Below, piece after piece: positions 36,660-48,062 of a stretch of 64,000 nt of DNA (its first letter is position 1; each line of letters starts with the position of its first letter). The notes under the pieces were generated by a model. That model had not been told where the DNA came from. It ran no database searches and worked only from the letters and a program-made list of their open reading frames with translations. A program made the position numbers and the translations under genes. Origin of the DNA: Polytrichum commune (taxonomy: Eukaryota > Streptophyta > Polytrichopsida > Polytrichales > Polytrichaceae); assembly GCA_950295325.1 (NCBI GenBank), contig OX485808.1, positions 34,618,527-34,682,526 of the forward strand. Reading direction: 5' to 3'.

Positions 36660-38940
36660 CTTAGTGGCCTTCAACATTTTGCCGATGTCTACAGCTACTG
36701 TACCCATTCATGGAACTATTTGCAGTTGAAGTTTCGGCGGTGAGACACTTATCACATTTTTATGATAATTCCCTCTCTCCCAATTTTCTGCAGTTGATGA
36801 TAGCAACTGAAGAGGACTTGTCATGAGAGGCTGCATTCTACAGAGTTAACGTGGGATTATGGGTAGCATGCTTTTCTTGCTGTGGTCCTGATCTTTGTTG
36901 AAATTGCTCCCTTCTTAAGAGATGGTGAATTGTGATCTTTTTAGAAGCATAAAACAGCTGGACCTATAACTGTAGTAAGGACACTGTTGTTTCATCAATC
37001 TGTTTGTGTTTGTTTGGGACTTGTATTTTTTAAATGGACTCTCATATTTTAAATATGAAGTGATTCATCAGCTTAAATTAGTGCTGATTGACTTGTAAGC
37101 TTTGCAATTTGCAACTCTTTGAGTCCAGAGAAACTCTTACCAAATGGTAAGAGAAATTAACCACTCCTACACTTTTTGCACATGGCAAGGGACAATATGG
37201 GCACATAATTACAATTTTCTCATTCTGACAACTGGGTATAAGCTATCCTGTATGGTGGTAAATAGGCATCACATGGGCCTCTTGTAGGCACTTGTGGAAT
37301 TTAAGCGACTCTTTTTTATGTTGCTTCTTATATCCATTTGGCCTAGTCATGTAGATTGTAAAACAAGTGTGCAATCACTATCCGGCAGGAAGTTGTTCTC
37401 ACCATTATATCTTTGTTGGGGTTCATCTTGTTCAAGTCTCATTAAAATGAAGAAACAAATAATATGTAGTTTAGTCAAACATCTTCCAAGATCTGTCTAT
37501 TGTAATCTCTCACCCATCAAATTTTGTGTAGGCATCAGCATATTAAATCCCTCAAATCCAGAAATATTATGCATGGATTTTTATTTGGTATGAAGTTGCT
37601 AAGTAGCATGTTGTATGACTGGTCAAAGGCTTTCAAATGTCGAGACTACACTACTGAAGAACGTGGTTATAGAATACACTCCCCCCCGACAAGAATTGAA
37701 TGCAATCCGTAGATTGAACTCGACATGTGTAAGTGGGGTCCATGTCTTGGTGACCGCCCATGTTGAATGGGAAGTGTGTTCTAGGTCCACATTTTGTAGT
37801 AGTGCAACTTCCAATACTTATTAGTTGGTTCTTGGATAGAATGCATTAGGATTATTGCATTATAATAATTGGTAATCCACGTGTAATAACTCCCACCAAG
37901 TCCAGCTTAACTCTGGGGACTTGCTTGGATGTGGAAGGGCAAGCTAATTGGGTTGATGCCCAGTCGATAATTATCATGATATACAAAATATTTTACCAAT
38001 GATCTCAAGTTCAATAGAGATGGTTTCATATCATGTGTATGGTTTTGATTGGCGCACATGGTATGTGCCCTTGAAAGTTGGAGAGGGCGATGAAGTTAAA
38101 AGCAATGGCCTCTCATGTCATGTGTCCAATTCACATTGGCCCTTCAACTTCATGTGAGTGAAGTGAAATTTCTCTTTCACAAATCATGGGGCCAACTATG
38201 AGTTCACAACCAAATCACTCACCCAAGTGGAAAACATTTCCAATTAGTTCCTTGTGATGTTTGTCATGATCCCAATCCACCCTTTGCTCTTGGGTTTTGC
38301 AATGGCAACTGCACATATGTATATGAAGCTCCAAGACCCCATGGCAACATAGTTGCCAACTATCAGTTCACAATTGGTCACTCATCCAAACAACACTTCC
38401 AATAACTTCCTTGTGATGTTTTGTCCAAATAGAGAGCATTTCATCCATAACCTCTAGCTTCTATCCATGAGCACATTACATGTAGGTCATATATCCCCAT
38501 AAACAACTTGGATAGATGGATGTGTCTCGAAGCTCATCATCCACTCTCTCGCCAGTCTGCAGTCAACCTTCTGCTCCTGGGTTTTGTGGTGGCAATTGCA
38601 CATACGAAGCTCCGAGACCCCACGGCGACTATGGATTTGCTGAACGTCCATAGAAATGTGCGGCCAAAAATTGTGTTGGTGCGATTGTGGCTCAAGAGGT
38701 CATACACATCGATGTTAATTGATTTGTTATACATAGGCATCCAAATTTTTAGCACCGGTTGCTGCTGTACTAGGTCGCAGCACCATATGTCAAATTCAGC
38801 TTAATCCAATCGAGTTTCTTGCTGCTGACCAAGTCTAAGGATAGCATTCCGCAGCCGGTGATGGTAAGGGAAGTACATTCGCTGGTTCAGGTTGTCGTGA
38901 ATTTTCTACTAGTATGACTCGAACAGGCTTGACAACCGCA
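36660..38940. other. Intergenic, no gene seen
   Basis: Open frames (for example around 37294-37593) lack an ATG-initiated, domain-bearing product. A direct repeat is visible: 38265-38350 and 38533-38630 share CTTGGGTTTTGCAATGGCAA-like and AGCTCC(A/G)AGACCCCA segments. Confidence 0.5.
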
Positions 38941-38944
38941 TTAT

Positions 38945-39250
38945 TGCAAACTCAGGTGCCGTCAAATCTGGAGCCATTTGTCAGCTATCCTCTTGAGCCA
39001 ATGAAATCAGAAATTACCGAATTTCAAGCCTTCGTCGTCGACGGCGAGCTTGAGCTCGCTTCGAGAGTGTTGCTTGAGATCCTGCTTGTCCTCCGTATTA
39101 TTGTTGTCCTCAGAATGAAGCTGTCTGTTGGTCTCAAAAGAGATCACCTCTGACAAGAGGCAGTTACGCTCTGTAAACCCACCTCGGGTTTTACATTTTC
39201 GTTTGCAGATTTGATCTAGGGTGAAGCGTTTCTCATTCACATCAACCTAC
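38945..39250 (-). pseudogene. Partial copy 1 of the coiled-coil gene 3' end
   Basis: The plus strand shows CTATCCTCTTGAGCC, GACGGCGAGCTTGAGCTCGC and GATTTGATCTAGGGTG, which match the 3' part of the gene at 39553-40134 (CTATCCTCTTGAGTC, GACAGCGAGCTCGAGGCG). The frame is degraded. Confidence 0.75.
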
Positions 39251-39280
39251 GGTTGGCGTCATCTCTCTGTGTGTCTGGTG

Positions 39281-39552
39281 TGAGTCACTTCTCGTTCCAC
39301 AAATGTACGTGTCGACTATAAGTTTGGAGAACTTGTCAGTTTTCGAGCTAATGCTCGGCGACGGCAAGCTCGGCATGTTTCAGGCACATCGCGAGCTCAC
39401 TCCCAAATGCTCGAGTCCTTCTCGATTTTCGTATTCTTAATGTCCTTGAGATTTATCTGTCTGCAGGACCCAAAAGAGACCACCTCCGCCTTGTCCCTCA
39501 GCCATGCTCCATAAACCCGCCTCGAGTATAGATTTGAGATTGTGGCTTTGAT
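39281..39552 (-). pseudogene. Partial copy 2 of the coiled-coil gene 3' end
   Basis: A second tandem 3'-end copy: GTACGTGTCGACTATA, CGGCGACGGCAAGCTCGGC, ATGCTCGAGTCCTTCTCG. It is separated from copy 1 by about 335 bp measured at the shared GATCTAGGGTG motif. It is not open. Confidence 0.75.
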
Positions 39553-40134
39553 CTAGGGTGCAGCGGCGATTTTGTACTCACGCCCCACACCACATATGTA
39601 CTTGTCGACTATCCTCTTGAGTCGGTGAGAGCAGAACAACGTGCCGGATTTCGAGCTATCCTCGACGACAGCGAGCTCGAGGCGTTTGAGGCAACGCGCA
39701 AGCTCGTTCCGGAAATGCTCGAGTTCCTGCTTGTCTTTCTTATTCTTGCTTTCCTCGACGCCATTTTTCAACCGCCCTGCTTCACCTCGACCCTGCTCCT
39801 TCTTCAGCCGCTTCGCTGGGTACTTGTCCACTCGCTTCTGTATCTCTTGCAAGAGCGATTTCAAGGCCTCCATCGCGAACACGGTCGCGACGCTTGCAGT
39901 AGGGGCGGTCTTCGCATGACCATGGCCACCACCGCTGGCGGTCATGAGATCTTGCAGCTGCTCCTCGGCACTCTCCACTTCTTTCTGGAGCTTCTCGAGT
40001 TCGTCCTGCACGTCCTTCTCGAGCACCTTCGCAAAGAGCGTCTTCCGGATGAGTTTCAGCAATGCCTTGGCGAGGGAGATCAAAACCGGTAGAGCAATGA
40101 CCACGGCCGTCGTGATGAGCACCACTTCGGCCAT
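39553..40134 (-). CDS. Small membrane-anchored coiled-coil protein, unrecognised
   Basis: A single exon of 193 aa starting at ATG 40134. Residues 3-25 form a hydrophobic segment (VVLITTAVVIALPVLISLA) followed by a basic stretch, the pattern of a signal anchor. Residues about 40-65 and 105-160 are Lys/Glu/Leu-rich with heptad character (ELEKLQKEVESAEEQLQDLM), suggesting coiled coils, separated by a Gly/His linker (GGGHGHAK). The tail is basic and ends YKIAAAP. GC content is higher than in surrounding DNA, as expected for a real coding exon. I do not recognise the family. Two degraded 3'-end copies lie just downstream and one 5'-end copy just upstream, so this locus has duplicated locally. Alternatives: an orphan gene or a lineage-specific family. 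Confidence 0.7.
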   Translation of the reverse strand: MAEVVLITTAVVIALPVLISLAKALLKLIRKTLFAKVLEKDVQDELEKLQKEVESAEEQLQDLMTASGGGHGHAKTAPTASVATVFAMEALKSLLQEIQKRVDKYPAKRLKKEQGRGEAGRLKNGVEESKNKKDKQELEHFRNELARCLKRLELAVVEDSSKSGTLFCSHRLKRIVDKYICGVGREYKIAAAP

Positions 40135-40369
40135 CTACCGCGGATTTTTCAATAGACGTCTTAGTTCTCGGGTAAGTATAGAAACAATTTAAACACACGC
40201 AATTCTCCATTTATACCCCCATCATATGTCAGAGAGAGGAGTTTCAGACAAGCTTTCCGAAGGTCCTAATTAAACTCAATCTATCAGATAGCGAGAAAGA
40301 TGGAGGATGAAGTCTGTGCAGATAGTGTGAAATCCCCTAATACTGGTGACGATTGCGATAATTTGACAT

Positions 40370-40630
40370 TCCATCACATGGTCGTCATGATGAGCACCAC
40401 TTCAAGGATCTACCATGGAGTTTCTGTCAAAATTCGCGACACAACCTCTTAATATTTGAGTAGTTAAGTCAAAATTGAAGCCACATGACCCATTAGCCTA
40501 TAATCATAGTGCATACAGCAGCGAGAGGCCGAGTTGTAGAAACAATTTTCCAAAAGTCCTAGTCAAACCCAATTAATCAGGAAGTTGCTAGATAGCGAGA
40601 AAGATGAACGATGGATCCTTGCAAATAAAT
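40370..40630 (-). pseudogene. Partial copy of the coiled-coil gene 5' end and promoter
   Basis: On the plus strand GTCATGATGAGCACCACTTC and the following GATCTACCATGG mirror the intact gene's start region (GTCGTGATGAGCACCACTTC, CATCTACCGCGG). The upstream part, through GATAGCGAGAAAGATG near 40600, mirrors 40201-40330. The ATG is replaced and the copy stops after the start of the gene. Confidence 0.75.
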
Positions 40631-40639
40631 TTCACACCC

Positions 40640-41770
40640 ATGAATACTTGAAGCACCTAGAAGCAGCTGGCGAGTTAAGATCTTTCAAAACTTGAAAGCT
40701 CTGACAACAAAGATCTGAACAGTAACTATGGTGCATAGCAGAATCAAATCCTTTTGAAAAGAAAAAGGAAGGAACGTTTTGTATCAGAAGCTCACGGATA
40801 CTGACCGGAATTGAATGCTGGAACTGGACAGACACACGTAATGAAGCTAACTTGATTCTAGGCATTTGTATCAGTAAGATCAATAATCACGAGGACTAAG
40901 CTTACGCAGTGGATTCGATGTTGGTACAAAAACACCAATTTAGTGAGCCAAAAAACAAGAAAAGTTCTTGCGACAGCACAATTTGGAGATCGTAGTGTGC
41001 TCACACCAACAACATTGAACACCGACACTTGTTGACATGCATGTGTGGCCTAGACAGAGAGAAGAGGGTGCTAAGTTAAGAGCTGCTGAGGGCGGTCGCA
41101 AATTATAAAGTTTGAGAGCCAATTCAAATATTTTTGGTGTGGCATGGGGCTTCACATGTGGTGTATTATAAAAGCATGGGTGACCCTCACATGACCGGGC
41201 CCTTAGCATGCATTACTTTATTGGTTTCCTAAAGGCTTTCATGGGTCCTTTCCAACATGTTAAGAAATATAAACGAGGGTTGTCAAGATTCTAGTTGTCC
41301 TTGTTCTCTCGGATCTTGCATGAAGTAGTGGAGCAAAACAAATCTAAGAGCCCATAGCTAATATAAGATTATGTAAATTTGGTTTCACGTAGCATAAAGT
41401 GCATGTCGACAAATTGGGTACATCCATTTATATAGAACTTAGTATGTCGGTCGCTAGCTATTCCTTCCATGATGAACTTGGACTCTTGGACTTTTTCTTC
41501 AAGAACGAACGAAATGAATTGGAAATTCAATGATGATTGGCACAAGGCCATTGTGTCTATTGTAAAGTATGCTTTCGTTTGGCTAGATAAAAAGACCTTG
41601 TCAATCTCCTCGAACCCAATGCCAAACATTTATCAACTTGGTGGGGTCAACACAATGGGGACGAAGAATATTCAGAATCTGAAAACTCAACTTGGTAGGG
41701 CCACCGTAATTGCCATCAAGAAGATTCATTCGAAGGTTTGGATCCCACATAAGCTACATTTATACATCAC
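40640..41770. other. Intergenic, no gene seen
   Basis: Non-coding or unresolved. A minus-strand frame at 41369-41629 has no recognisable domain. No repeat stands out before the foldback at 41779. Confidence 0.5.
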
Positions 41771-41778
41771 AAGTGAGG

Positions 41779-41955
41779 CATAACATTATTAAGATTCATA
41801 ACAATGTCTTGTTATGTGGGATTGACAATATTCCATAGAATATTTCAAGATATTTTTCACATTTAGACTGAACATGGAAAATATTTTGGAATATTTTGTG
41901 GAATACTGTCAATCCTACAGAACAAAACATTGTTATGGATCTTAATAATGTTATG
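41779..41955. repeat. 177-bp foldback element
   Basis: The left arm starts CATAACATTATTAAGATTCA and the right arm ends with the complement (TGGATCTTAATAATGTTATG). Pairing continues for about 80 bp per arm with scattered mismatches and a short loop near TTCACATTTAGACTG. A transcript would form a long hairpin. It is likely a MITE; target duplications are unclear. Confidence 0.85.
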
Positions 41956-43483
41956 GGTAGGTTTGTAGAACAATATGGAGGGAAACATGGTGGTTAAAGA
42001 AAAGTATTCCCCCTTTACAAAATTTGCCATGTGTTATTTCAAGCAATGGTGCTTTGTCTCTCATGAGTCCGGGGGTGGATTCTTCATACCACGTACGAAC
42101 TAACGTGAGTGTAAGAAGGGGTATTATTTGAGGCATTAGCATACATAGTATACCTAAGGAAGAGGCATTATTTTTTCTAGTGTCTATATTTTAAAATGCT
42201 ACTAATTTTTATGAAGTAAAGGTAGATGTATAAAAGGGGGCCCTAAGATTTAGAGAAATTTTTGACGAATAGATTTGTTAGTTTTACAAACTAGAGATGC
42301 TTGGAACACTCATGGGTCCTTGAGGTATGCTCTCTGGTCTGTGGCTACGTTATTATGCTTTTGTCTTTGTTTGTTTGATATAATTGTTGAGTAACATGCT
42401 ATGGATCAAAACAACTTTTTCATTGGAAAGTGGAAAGGATTTCATGCGCAATACATGCAATTTTATTTCATGATATATAGTATATATAGTATATATATTG
42501 GAGACATTTATCATATTATATTGAAAAACTTAGTATAAGTACACGAGTCCATTTAACTTGCCGTAAGTACGTATACACTTTATAATAAACTTCTTGTACA
42601 TAGATGATATATGAGGTTTCAATTCTTGCAATGCTAAAACCCTAAAATTGCCAACTGGCCTAAAATATCTTTGGCCATTTAATTTCCAAAATTTTCAAAA
42701 ATCATCTAGTGACTATTTTTCTAAGACACCAACCTATTGCCTTGGTCGAAATTCAAGACCTTTGAGTCAAAATCTAAATTCCAAACTCACCCTCACAATG
42801 GAGGTAGTATTGGAGCTAGATAGTCTTTGTGTCTCCTTACATTACGGGACAAACCTCTACCCCCCATATTATGCTTAAATCATATAAAGACACGTGATGA
42901 CAATGTATTGGTATTAACTCCTGCGCTCAACTTTTGCAGAAGAATTGAGTCAATTTGAATTTGTCCATAGAGCTCTAACACCCTCTCCAAAACAACCTTT
43001 GCGGCATTTAGGGGACCGATTATCAAAGGTAGTGGAGATTAAAACCTAGGTGTTCATCCCCTAACCATTATGTCTTCGGTATAACTGTAGAATCTTCAAG
43101 GACCCCTTGAAGTCTTAGCTTCCAACATGTTTTTATTTTATTTTTTATTTTTTAAATACCTAGAAAGAGTTGTGCCAATTTCTTTGCAACCTAGATCATG
43201 TATGTCATATATCTATCTAGTCACTATGTACCCTTCGTACCATCATTTGTAGACAAATAACATCAATAATTGAACTCAAAGCTTCTCATCTTTTGTAGCC
43301 TGCAAGCAGAGGCAAATGAGATTTTGAGTTTTTATTATTTTATTTGAAAAAAAAACATTTGCTTGAGTGTGGGTGGTGGCAAATATGAAGATTTTGTCAA
43401 AACGAGAATTAATTTCCCATTTTTGGGTGGCATTATGGTTAAGTCTACCTTCTCCAAAACTTTTTCACAACTTATACTTGATT
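41956..43483. other. Intergenic, no gene seen
   Basis: AT-rich, with TATAT runs near 42475-42500. I see no coding exon or inverted repeat. Confidence 0.5.
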
Positions 43484-43855
43484 GAGTTATCTTTGGAGTT
43501 CTTCAAAAAGCCATGCTTTGGTAGGAAATTCTACCCCATTTTTGATAGATTATAAGGTTGAATTCCGAGTGTTCAAGCAGTGTTGGAACCTCAATTTTGG
43601 TGAATCGAAGGGGAGTTGTTTGGTCAATAGATAGTTATAATTTTGAAATGAACCCCTTGTTAAACTTTTGAGAGCACCATTTTAGACCTGTCTTCAAAAG
43701 TTTATCGAGAAATTTATTTTTATATAGCCATTTTTTCGCCAAAGTCAAACATCTCCGCTTCAACTTCACCAACACCACTTGGACAGTTCATTTACATTAT
43801 TAATCATACAAAATGACGCAAAACTCCCTACCAAAATACAAAGTTTTGATAACTC
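43484..43855. mobile_element. GAGTTATC foldback MITE, copy 2
   Basis: Begins GAGTTATCTTTGGAGTTCTT and ends AAGTTTTGATAACTC. The arms share TTTGGTAGG(A/G)A with copy 1 at 11579-11752. At 372 bp it is about twice as long because its centre is larger. Confidence 0.8.
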
Positions 43856-44016
43856 TATGTAATCACTTCTCCATAACATTGCTCAACAAGAAGAAACTAC
43901 CATGTGCCAAGGCTAGCTATGAATCTTGAACCTTGCACTGCAATTTTGCAGTACATATCAATCTGAAATTGAACCATTATCAGAAGTGAACACAACTCAT
44001 CTGCTAAGCACTCTTA

Positions 44017-44516
44017 GGGCCACTTCACACACGAGACTGAGAACCTGTGACCAATACACTTCAAGCACTCTCATCGGTGGAAAAGACGGAGCCGGTCCAA
44101 GTTCGCTTCACACTACGCTTGAGGGACCAACGGAGAATGTGAATGCAAGATGGATGTAAAGTATAAATGATTTCCTACATGGCATCGGACAAATCATGTT
44201 TCATGGTCACTTGGATTATTTTCAAAAACCACCTCTTGGAGGTAGGCCTAACACAAAACCAGGAGACCATGGCACTCCGAACGCTCACAACTGTTGGTTT
44301 ATTCTATTTTTATCAAACATGAGAACCCGCACGAATAGAAATGCATTGAAACATCATTTGGTTGAGGGCCCAGCCACATATGACTTCACAATACACTTGA
44401 GGGTCCGTGACCACACTACATGATTTTGGAAGTGTGTTGGGACGGCCTTTGGACGCTTTCTTTTGGGCTCTCACAATTCGATGGTCACGCCTCTTGGCTC
44501 GTGTGTGAAGTGGCCC
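44017..44516. mobile_element. PIF/Harbinger-like MITE, TTA target duplication
   Basis: A 500-bp non-coding element with GGGCCACTTCACACACGAG at the left and its exact complement CTCGTGTGTGAAGTGGCCC at the right. It is flanked by TTA (44014-44016 and 44517-44519). The 3-bp TWA duplication is typical of PIF/Harbinger. A relative of its right end (GTGTGAAGCGGCCCTTA) appears near 60678-60694. Confidence 0.9.
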
Positions 44517-44519
44517 TTA

Positions 44520-46015
44520 TGCCAAGATCTTTCCACCTATAAGCTTAATTAGTTTTTAAAATTGGGTCGCTGACTGGTTTGCATGCCGTGTGTGTTTTCT
44601 AAAATAGTATACTATAATTGACGTTGGGTAACTTGCCTTTCATAGTAGCTGACTGTGGAACTAAGTACTTGCCTGGGTCTTGAGGGCCATGGCACCAAAA
44701 CATTTATGCCATGTAGACATGCATGTCACCTATGATGGTTCTTGGGAATTGGGAGTCTCGGGATATTGTGTGAAACCACTTGAATTCACTTTATAAATTG
44801 TTGGGACTCATTGGGAATCAAGACTATGTCCATGCCTCCTTCATGCAACATGGTATTTAAGTTGTTGATATTCAAGTATGAAAGACATATTGGTGGTTAG
44901 TCATTTTCTCGTCATGGGTTGCAATGGACAAGTTGTAACAAATGGTTGGAATAAATAGATTTCTCCTAGTGATAGCAATCACCGTTTTCACCCTCCCCTC
45001 CCCAATTTGTGATCCCCTTCGGTAGGTGTTATGAGCAAGTATCTAACCTTTACCATGGATTATGACAAACTTAATCCCCAAGGTTAACTGACATTCACTA
45101 GAAAACACAGTGCAATAAAAGATAGGGACCTATTTATTATTCTAAAGTGAATATATCACTATATCCGGTAATTGGAGACCTTTTCATGATTTTGAGACTA
45201 TTTAAGGGCGTGGTCTTCAAATAAAAGAACATGAAAAGCACAAAAAACGTATTCAATGTGACTTAATAAAGCGATTTGCATGGACGGAACTAACTAATTT
45301 GGCACAAATACATGTCATCACAATAAGAAATTGAACGAGATATTAAATCATTTGCATTTATTTTGAGACTTTCCCAAGTCTCTGATTAACGAATATAGTG
45401 ATATATCCTAAAATAATAATCTAGGTTATAGATGTTTGATTCATGGAATTACATTGATTATTTTCTAGAAATATCTTGCAAATATGCGCATTTACTCAAT
45501 AGCCCCTCCCCCTTGTTACTTCTTTATCTCAAGTGGTTCATATCTAGGTACAAGAGAGAAAATGGTAATCAAAAGTCTGATAGACATAACAAGAACATTG
45601 CTCAAGATAAATGTCCACTTGAATTTGGAAGCATCTAATGAATATCTCCAATCTCAAGAGCCCCAGGGGTGGACTCTTCATTGGAAACCTAAATTACGTG
45701 CGTGCATGTGTGATTATGAAATAAACCCTCCTATGTACAAGAAATCTATAGATAAAAAAAATGCATACATACTAATGTTAGACTAGAAAATGGACTTATG
45801 TATTTGTACTAAGCTTTCAATTTAATATGGTAATTGCCTCCACTGCATACACAAAATATAATTCATGAACTTAATAGGCCTCTGCTACATAAACAATCTA
45901 CTTTCGCTTTACATGTAAAAATCATTGAACACTTTTGCATGCAGAGGATGCCACTCATAATGATTTGACCTTAAAACATAGGCCATTGAAGCTAAGGCAA
46001 TAATAATTGTAATGA
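44520..46015. other. Intergenic, no gene seen
   Basis: AT-rich spacer; open frames are short and without recognisable domains. Confidence 0.5.
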
Positions 46016-46018
46016 ATG

Positions 46019-46185
46019 GAAAAGTAATTTGGAGGTAACTACACTAAATATGTTATTTAGTGTCATATGGTATTCTATGTCCCTATAGTAATTTTTTGGA
46101 TGACACTTCTTATGACTAAATGAACAAAAACTCTCATGGATGATGGATGAGTTCATCCATTGGCCAAAACCCTACCTTGTCTTGT
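46019..46185 (+). repeat. ATTTAGTGTCATATGG repeat, copy 1
   Basis: Shares TACACTAAATAT, ATTTAGTGTCATATGGTATT, CATGGATGATGGATGA and TTCATCCATTG with 47812-47965, in the same orientation. No clear termini. Confidence 0.75.
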
Positions 46186-46372
46186 TAGCAACTTGTGATG
46201 TAGTATTGTCATGGATGATTGAAAATTGGATGAAAAATCACTTGGTAAGTGACAGTAATTGCAACAATGTAAATCTATAATCCCTCAAATGTTTTACAAG
46301 CAATGACGAATAATGTTGCGTTAACATTTAGTGTTGGTGACACTACACTGCGGTTTACAATTAGTACAGAGC

Positions 46373-46932
46373 CACGGGTAGGTCACTCTAAAGCATTTTT
46401 GTGCACCACGTGCGGCTGGGGGTTTTTTGTTTTGGGGCTATTTACCTTCAAGGGCTGAATTAAAGCCTCCCTATAATTACTTAAATTTCAAAAATGGCTC
46501 ATTTGTTTGCACCCTTCCATTACTTATATTGTCCAAGTCACTGTAATTTTTGGTACTCTATATTCTTTTTAAGTAATAAAAGCTAATCTACTTCCTAACG
46601 CATTGACGAGTGTTAAGGGAAACCATGGAAACAAAGAAGGGTGCAAACATTAATATCATTGCAAACAAAGTTATGAAGAAAACACATAGGAGACCATAGC
46701 AAACATACTAAACATACCTTCTAGGATCCTTATCTTTAGCCCCTATATTAACTTTACAAAAAATAATGGCCCACATTTTATGTCCATCTAACTTACTTAT
46801 AATGGGATTGTCTACATTTAATGCCCCCTTCATTATTTGGAATTCCTTTATAATTTATATTTCAAATGATTTTAATCCTCTCTATATTATGCTGCACGTC
46901 ATTTTTAAAATGCACTAAGTGACCTACCCGTG
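46373..46932 (+). mobile_element. MITE with 8-bp target duplication, copy 2
   Basis: Same ends as 7036-7534 (CACGGGTAGGTCACT ... AGTGACCTACCCGTG), flanked by an 8-bp direct repeat TACAGAGC (46365-46372 and 46933-46940). Both ends align well with copy 1. The central ~150 bp, roughly 46565-46715, is unrelated to the shorter centre of copy 1. Confidence 0.93.
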
Positions 46933-47134
46933 TACAGAGCAAGACAATTAGGATTGGTGTAGCACATCTATCGTAAGTTTTTTTTTCCTGTAAACCCTCT
47001 AAGGACACTTTTTATACGTCCATCTTTACTTCGGAAATATTACTAACATTTTTAAATATACACACTAAAGAAAAGAAATACCTCTCCCTCATACATAATA
47101 TGTACACTAATATCTCAAAGGGTTTTATTTCGTA

Positions 47135-47578
47135 CTCCCTGTGGTCCACAATAAAATGCCCGTAGGGACTTAACTGCTGGTCCGAAAAAGAAATGACTTT
47201 TTCTTTTATTCGCATGAAATGAAAAGTTTGGCATGTTCAATGAGCTCAGAATTGACCGACAATGCCACCGGAAGATCATTCCAACGTCGATTCGCGGCCT
47301 TGGCCAAGTGTGGCAGTTTATAGGAATTTGCACCATCAACGCGCATTACCTTGAGCATTACCGATTGCAAGGAAAGGACAACATTGTCAATTGTATCACG
47401 ATCCGTTTCATCATAGGCATGTTTGATTGCAGTGATAATATCATCAACTGTCCGCTGCACCAGTTGGTGCTGGAGCAAAACACTATTAATAGAGTGCTAA
47501 TGTTCGCCAATCATGACAATACACTTCATAATCAGCGCACCTTTTTGTTACAGTCATTTTATTTTGGACCAGGGGGAG
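47135..47578 (-). mobile_element. Internally deleted plant mariner-like element
   Basis: The ends are Stowaway/mariner-like: CTCCCTGTGGTCCACAATAA at the left, and at the right the complement of CTCCCCCTGGTCCAAAATAA. Both are flanked by TA (47133-47134 and 47579-47580). At 444 bp the element holds only the 3' end of a transposase (minus strand), which shows how an autonomous mariner shrinks towards a MITE. Confidence 0.88.
47206..47478 (-). pseudogene. 3' fragment of a mariner-like transposase
   Basis: About 90 codons are open on the minus strand. The order of motifs (DIITAIKHAYDE, then DNVVLSLQSVMLKVM, then NSYKLPHLAKA, then RRWNDLPV) follows the C-terminal end of plant mariner-like (DD39D) transposases, which have a NxVFLTLQ...MxVxGxNxYKIPHxxK pattern. 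The catalytic part is missing, so it is inactive. Confidence 0.8.
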
Positions 47579-47811
47579 TATGTGGTATGAAGAGTCCACC
47601 CCATGTGCTCAAGAGAAAGACTAGCTGATTTTGAAGTCTCGGGAAAGTGCTTTTGCCAAAAGTGTCACAAATAAACACTTTTGAGGTTGCAATCAGGCTC
47701 CCTGACCAAAACATACACTCATGTAATTCTGGACCTTAAGGAAGTCCGGAATTTGCATCCAAATGCAAAAGGGCAGCCAAAAATTGACCTTTATCAATTA
47801 ATGTTTGGTAC

Positions 47812-47965
47812 AGTTACACTAAATATCATATTTAGTGTCATATGGTATTTTATGTCACTATGGTAACTTTTATAATGATACATCTCATGATTAAGTGTGC
47901 AAATGATGTCATGGATGATGGATGATAACTTCAAGTTCATCCATTGCCCAAAACCCTGCGTGCTC
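47812..47965 (+). repeat. ATTTAGTGTCATATGG repeat, copy 2
   Basis: Same blocks as 46019-46185, including a CATGGATGATGGATGA core. Confidence 0.75.
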
Positions 47966-48002
47966 TTCTTCGCCCACTCTTCTTTGGGTTGCATAGTCTC
48001 CA

Positions 48003-48062
48003 CCCTACGAGCACAATTTGGATGTTACTAATCATCTCGCACTAATTGCGCATTCTTTTGTG
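48003..48062 (+). mobile_element. Fragment of the AGGTAAG-ended MITE family
   Basis: GAGCACAATTTGGATGTTAC and CATCTCGCACTAATTG match the right-central block of the family (GGGCACAATTTGGATTTGC, CATCTCATACTAATTG in copy 3). No termini. Confidence 0.5.

Noticed and set aside
37294-37593. Frame with a signal-peptide-like start
   Set aside because: It opens only with GTG, has no ATG and no family resemblance, and its codon use is like its intergenic neighbours.
39625-40092. Plus-strand 155-codon frame opposite the coiled-coil gene
   Set aside because: It opens without a supported start and is the antisense of a Lys/Glu/Leu-rich coding exon, which often leaves the other strand open.
47233-47628. 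Plus-strand 131-codon frame
   Set aside because: It is the shadow of the minus-strand mariner transposase fragment and runs past the element's terminus.
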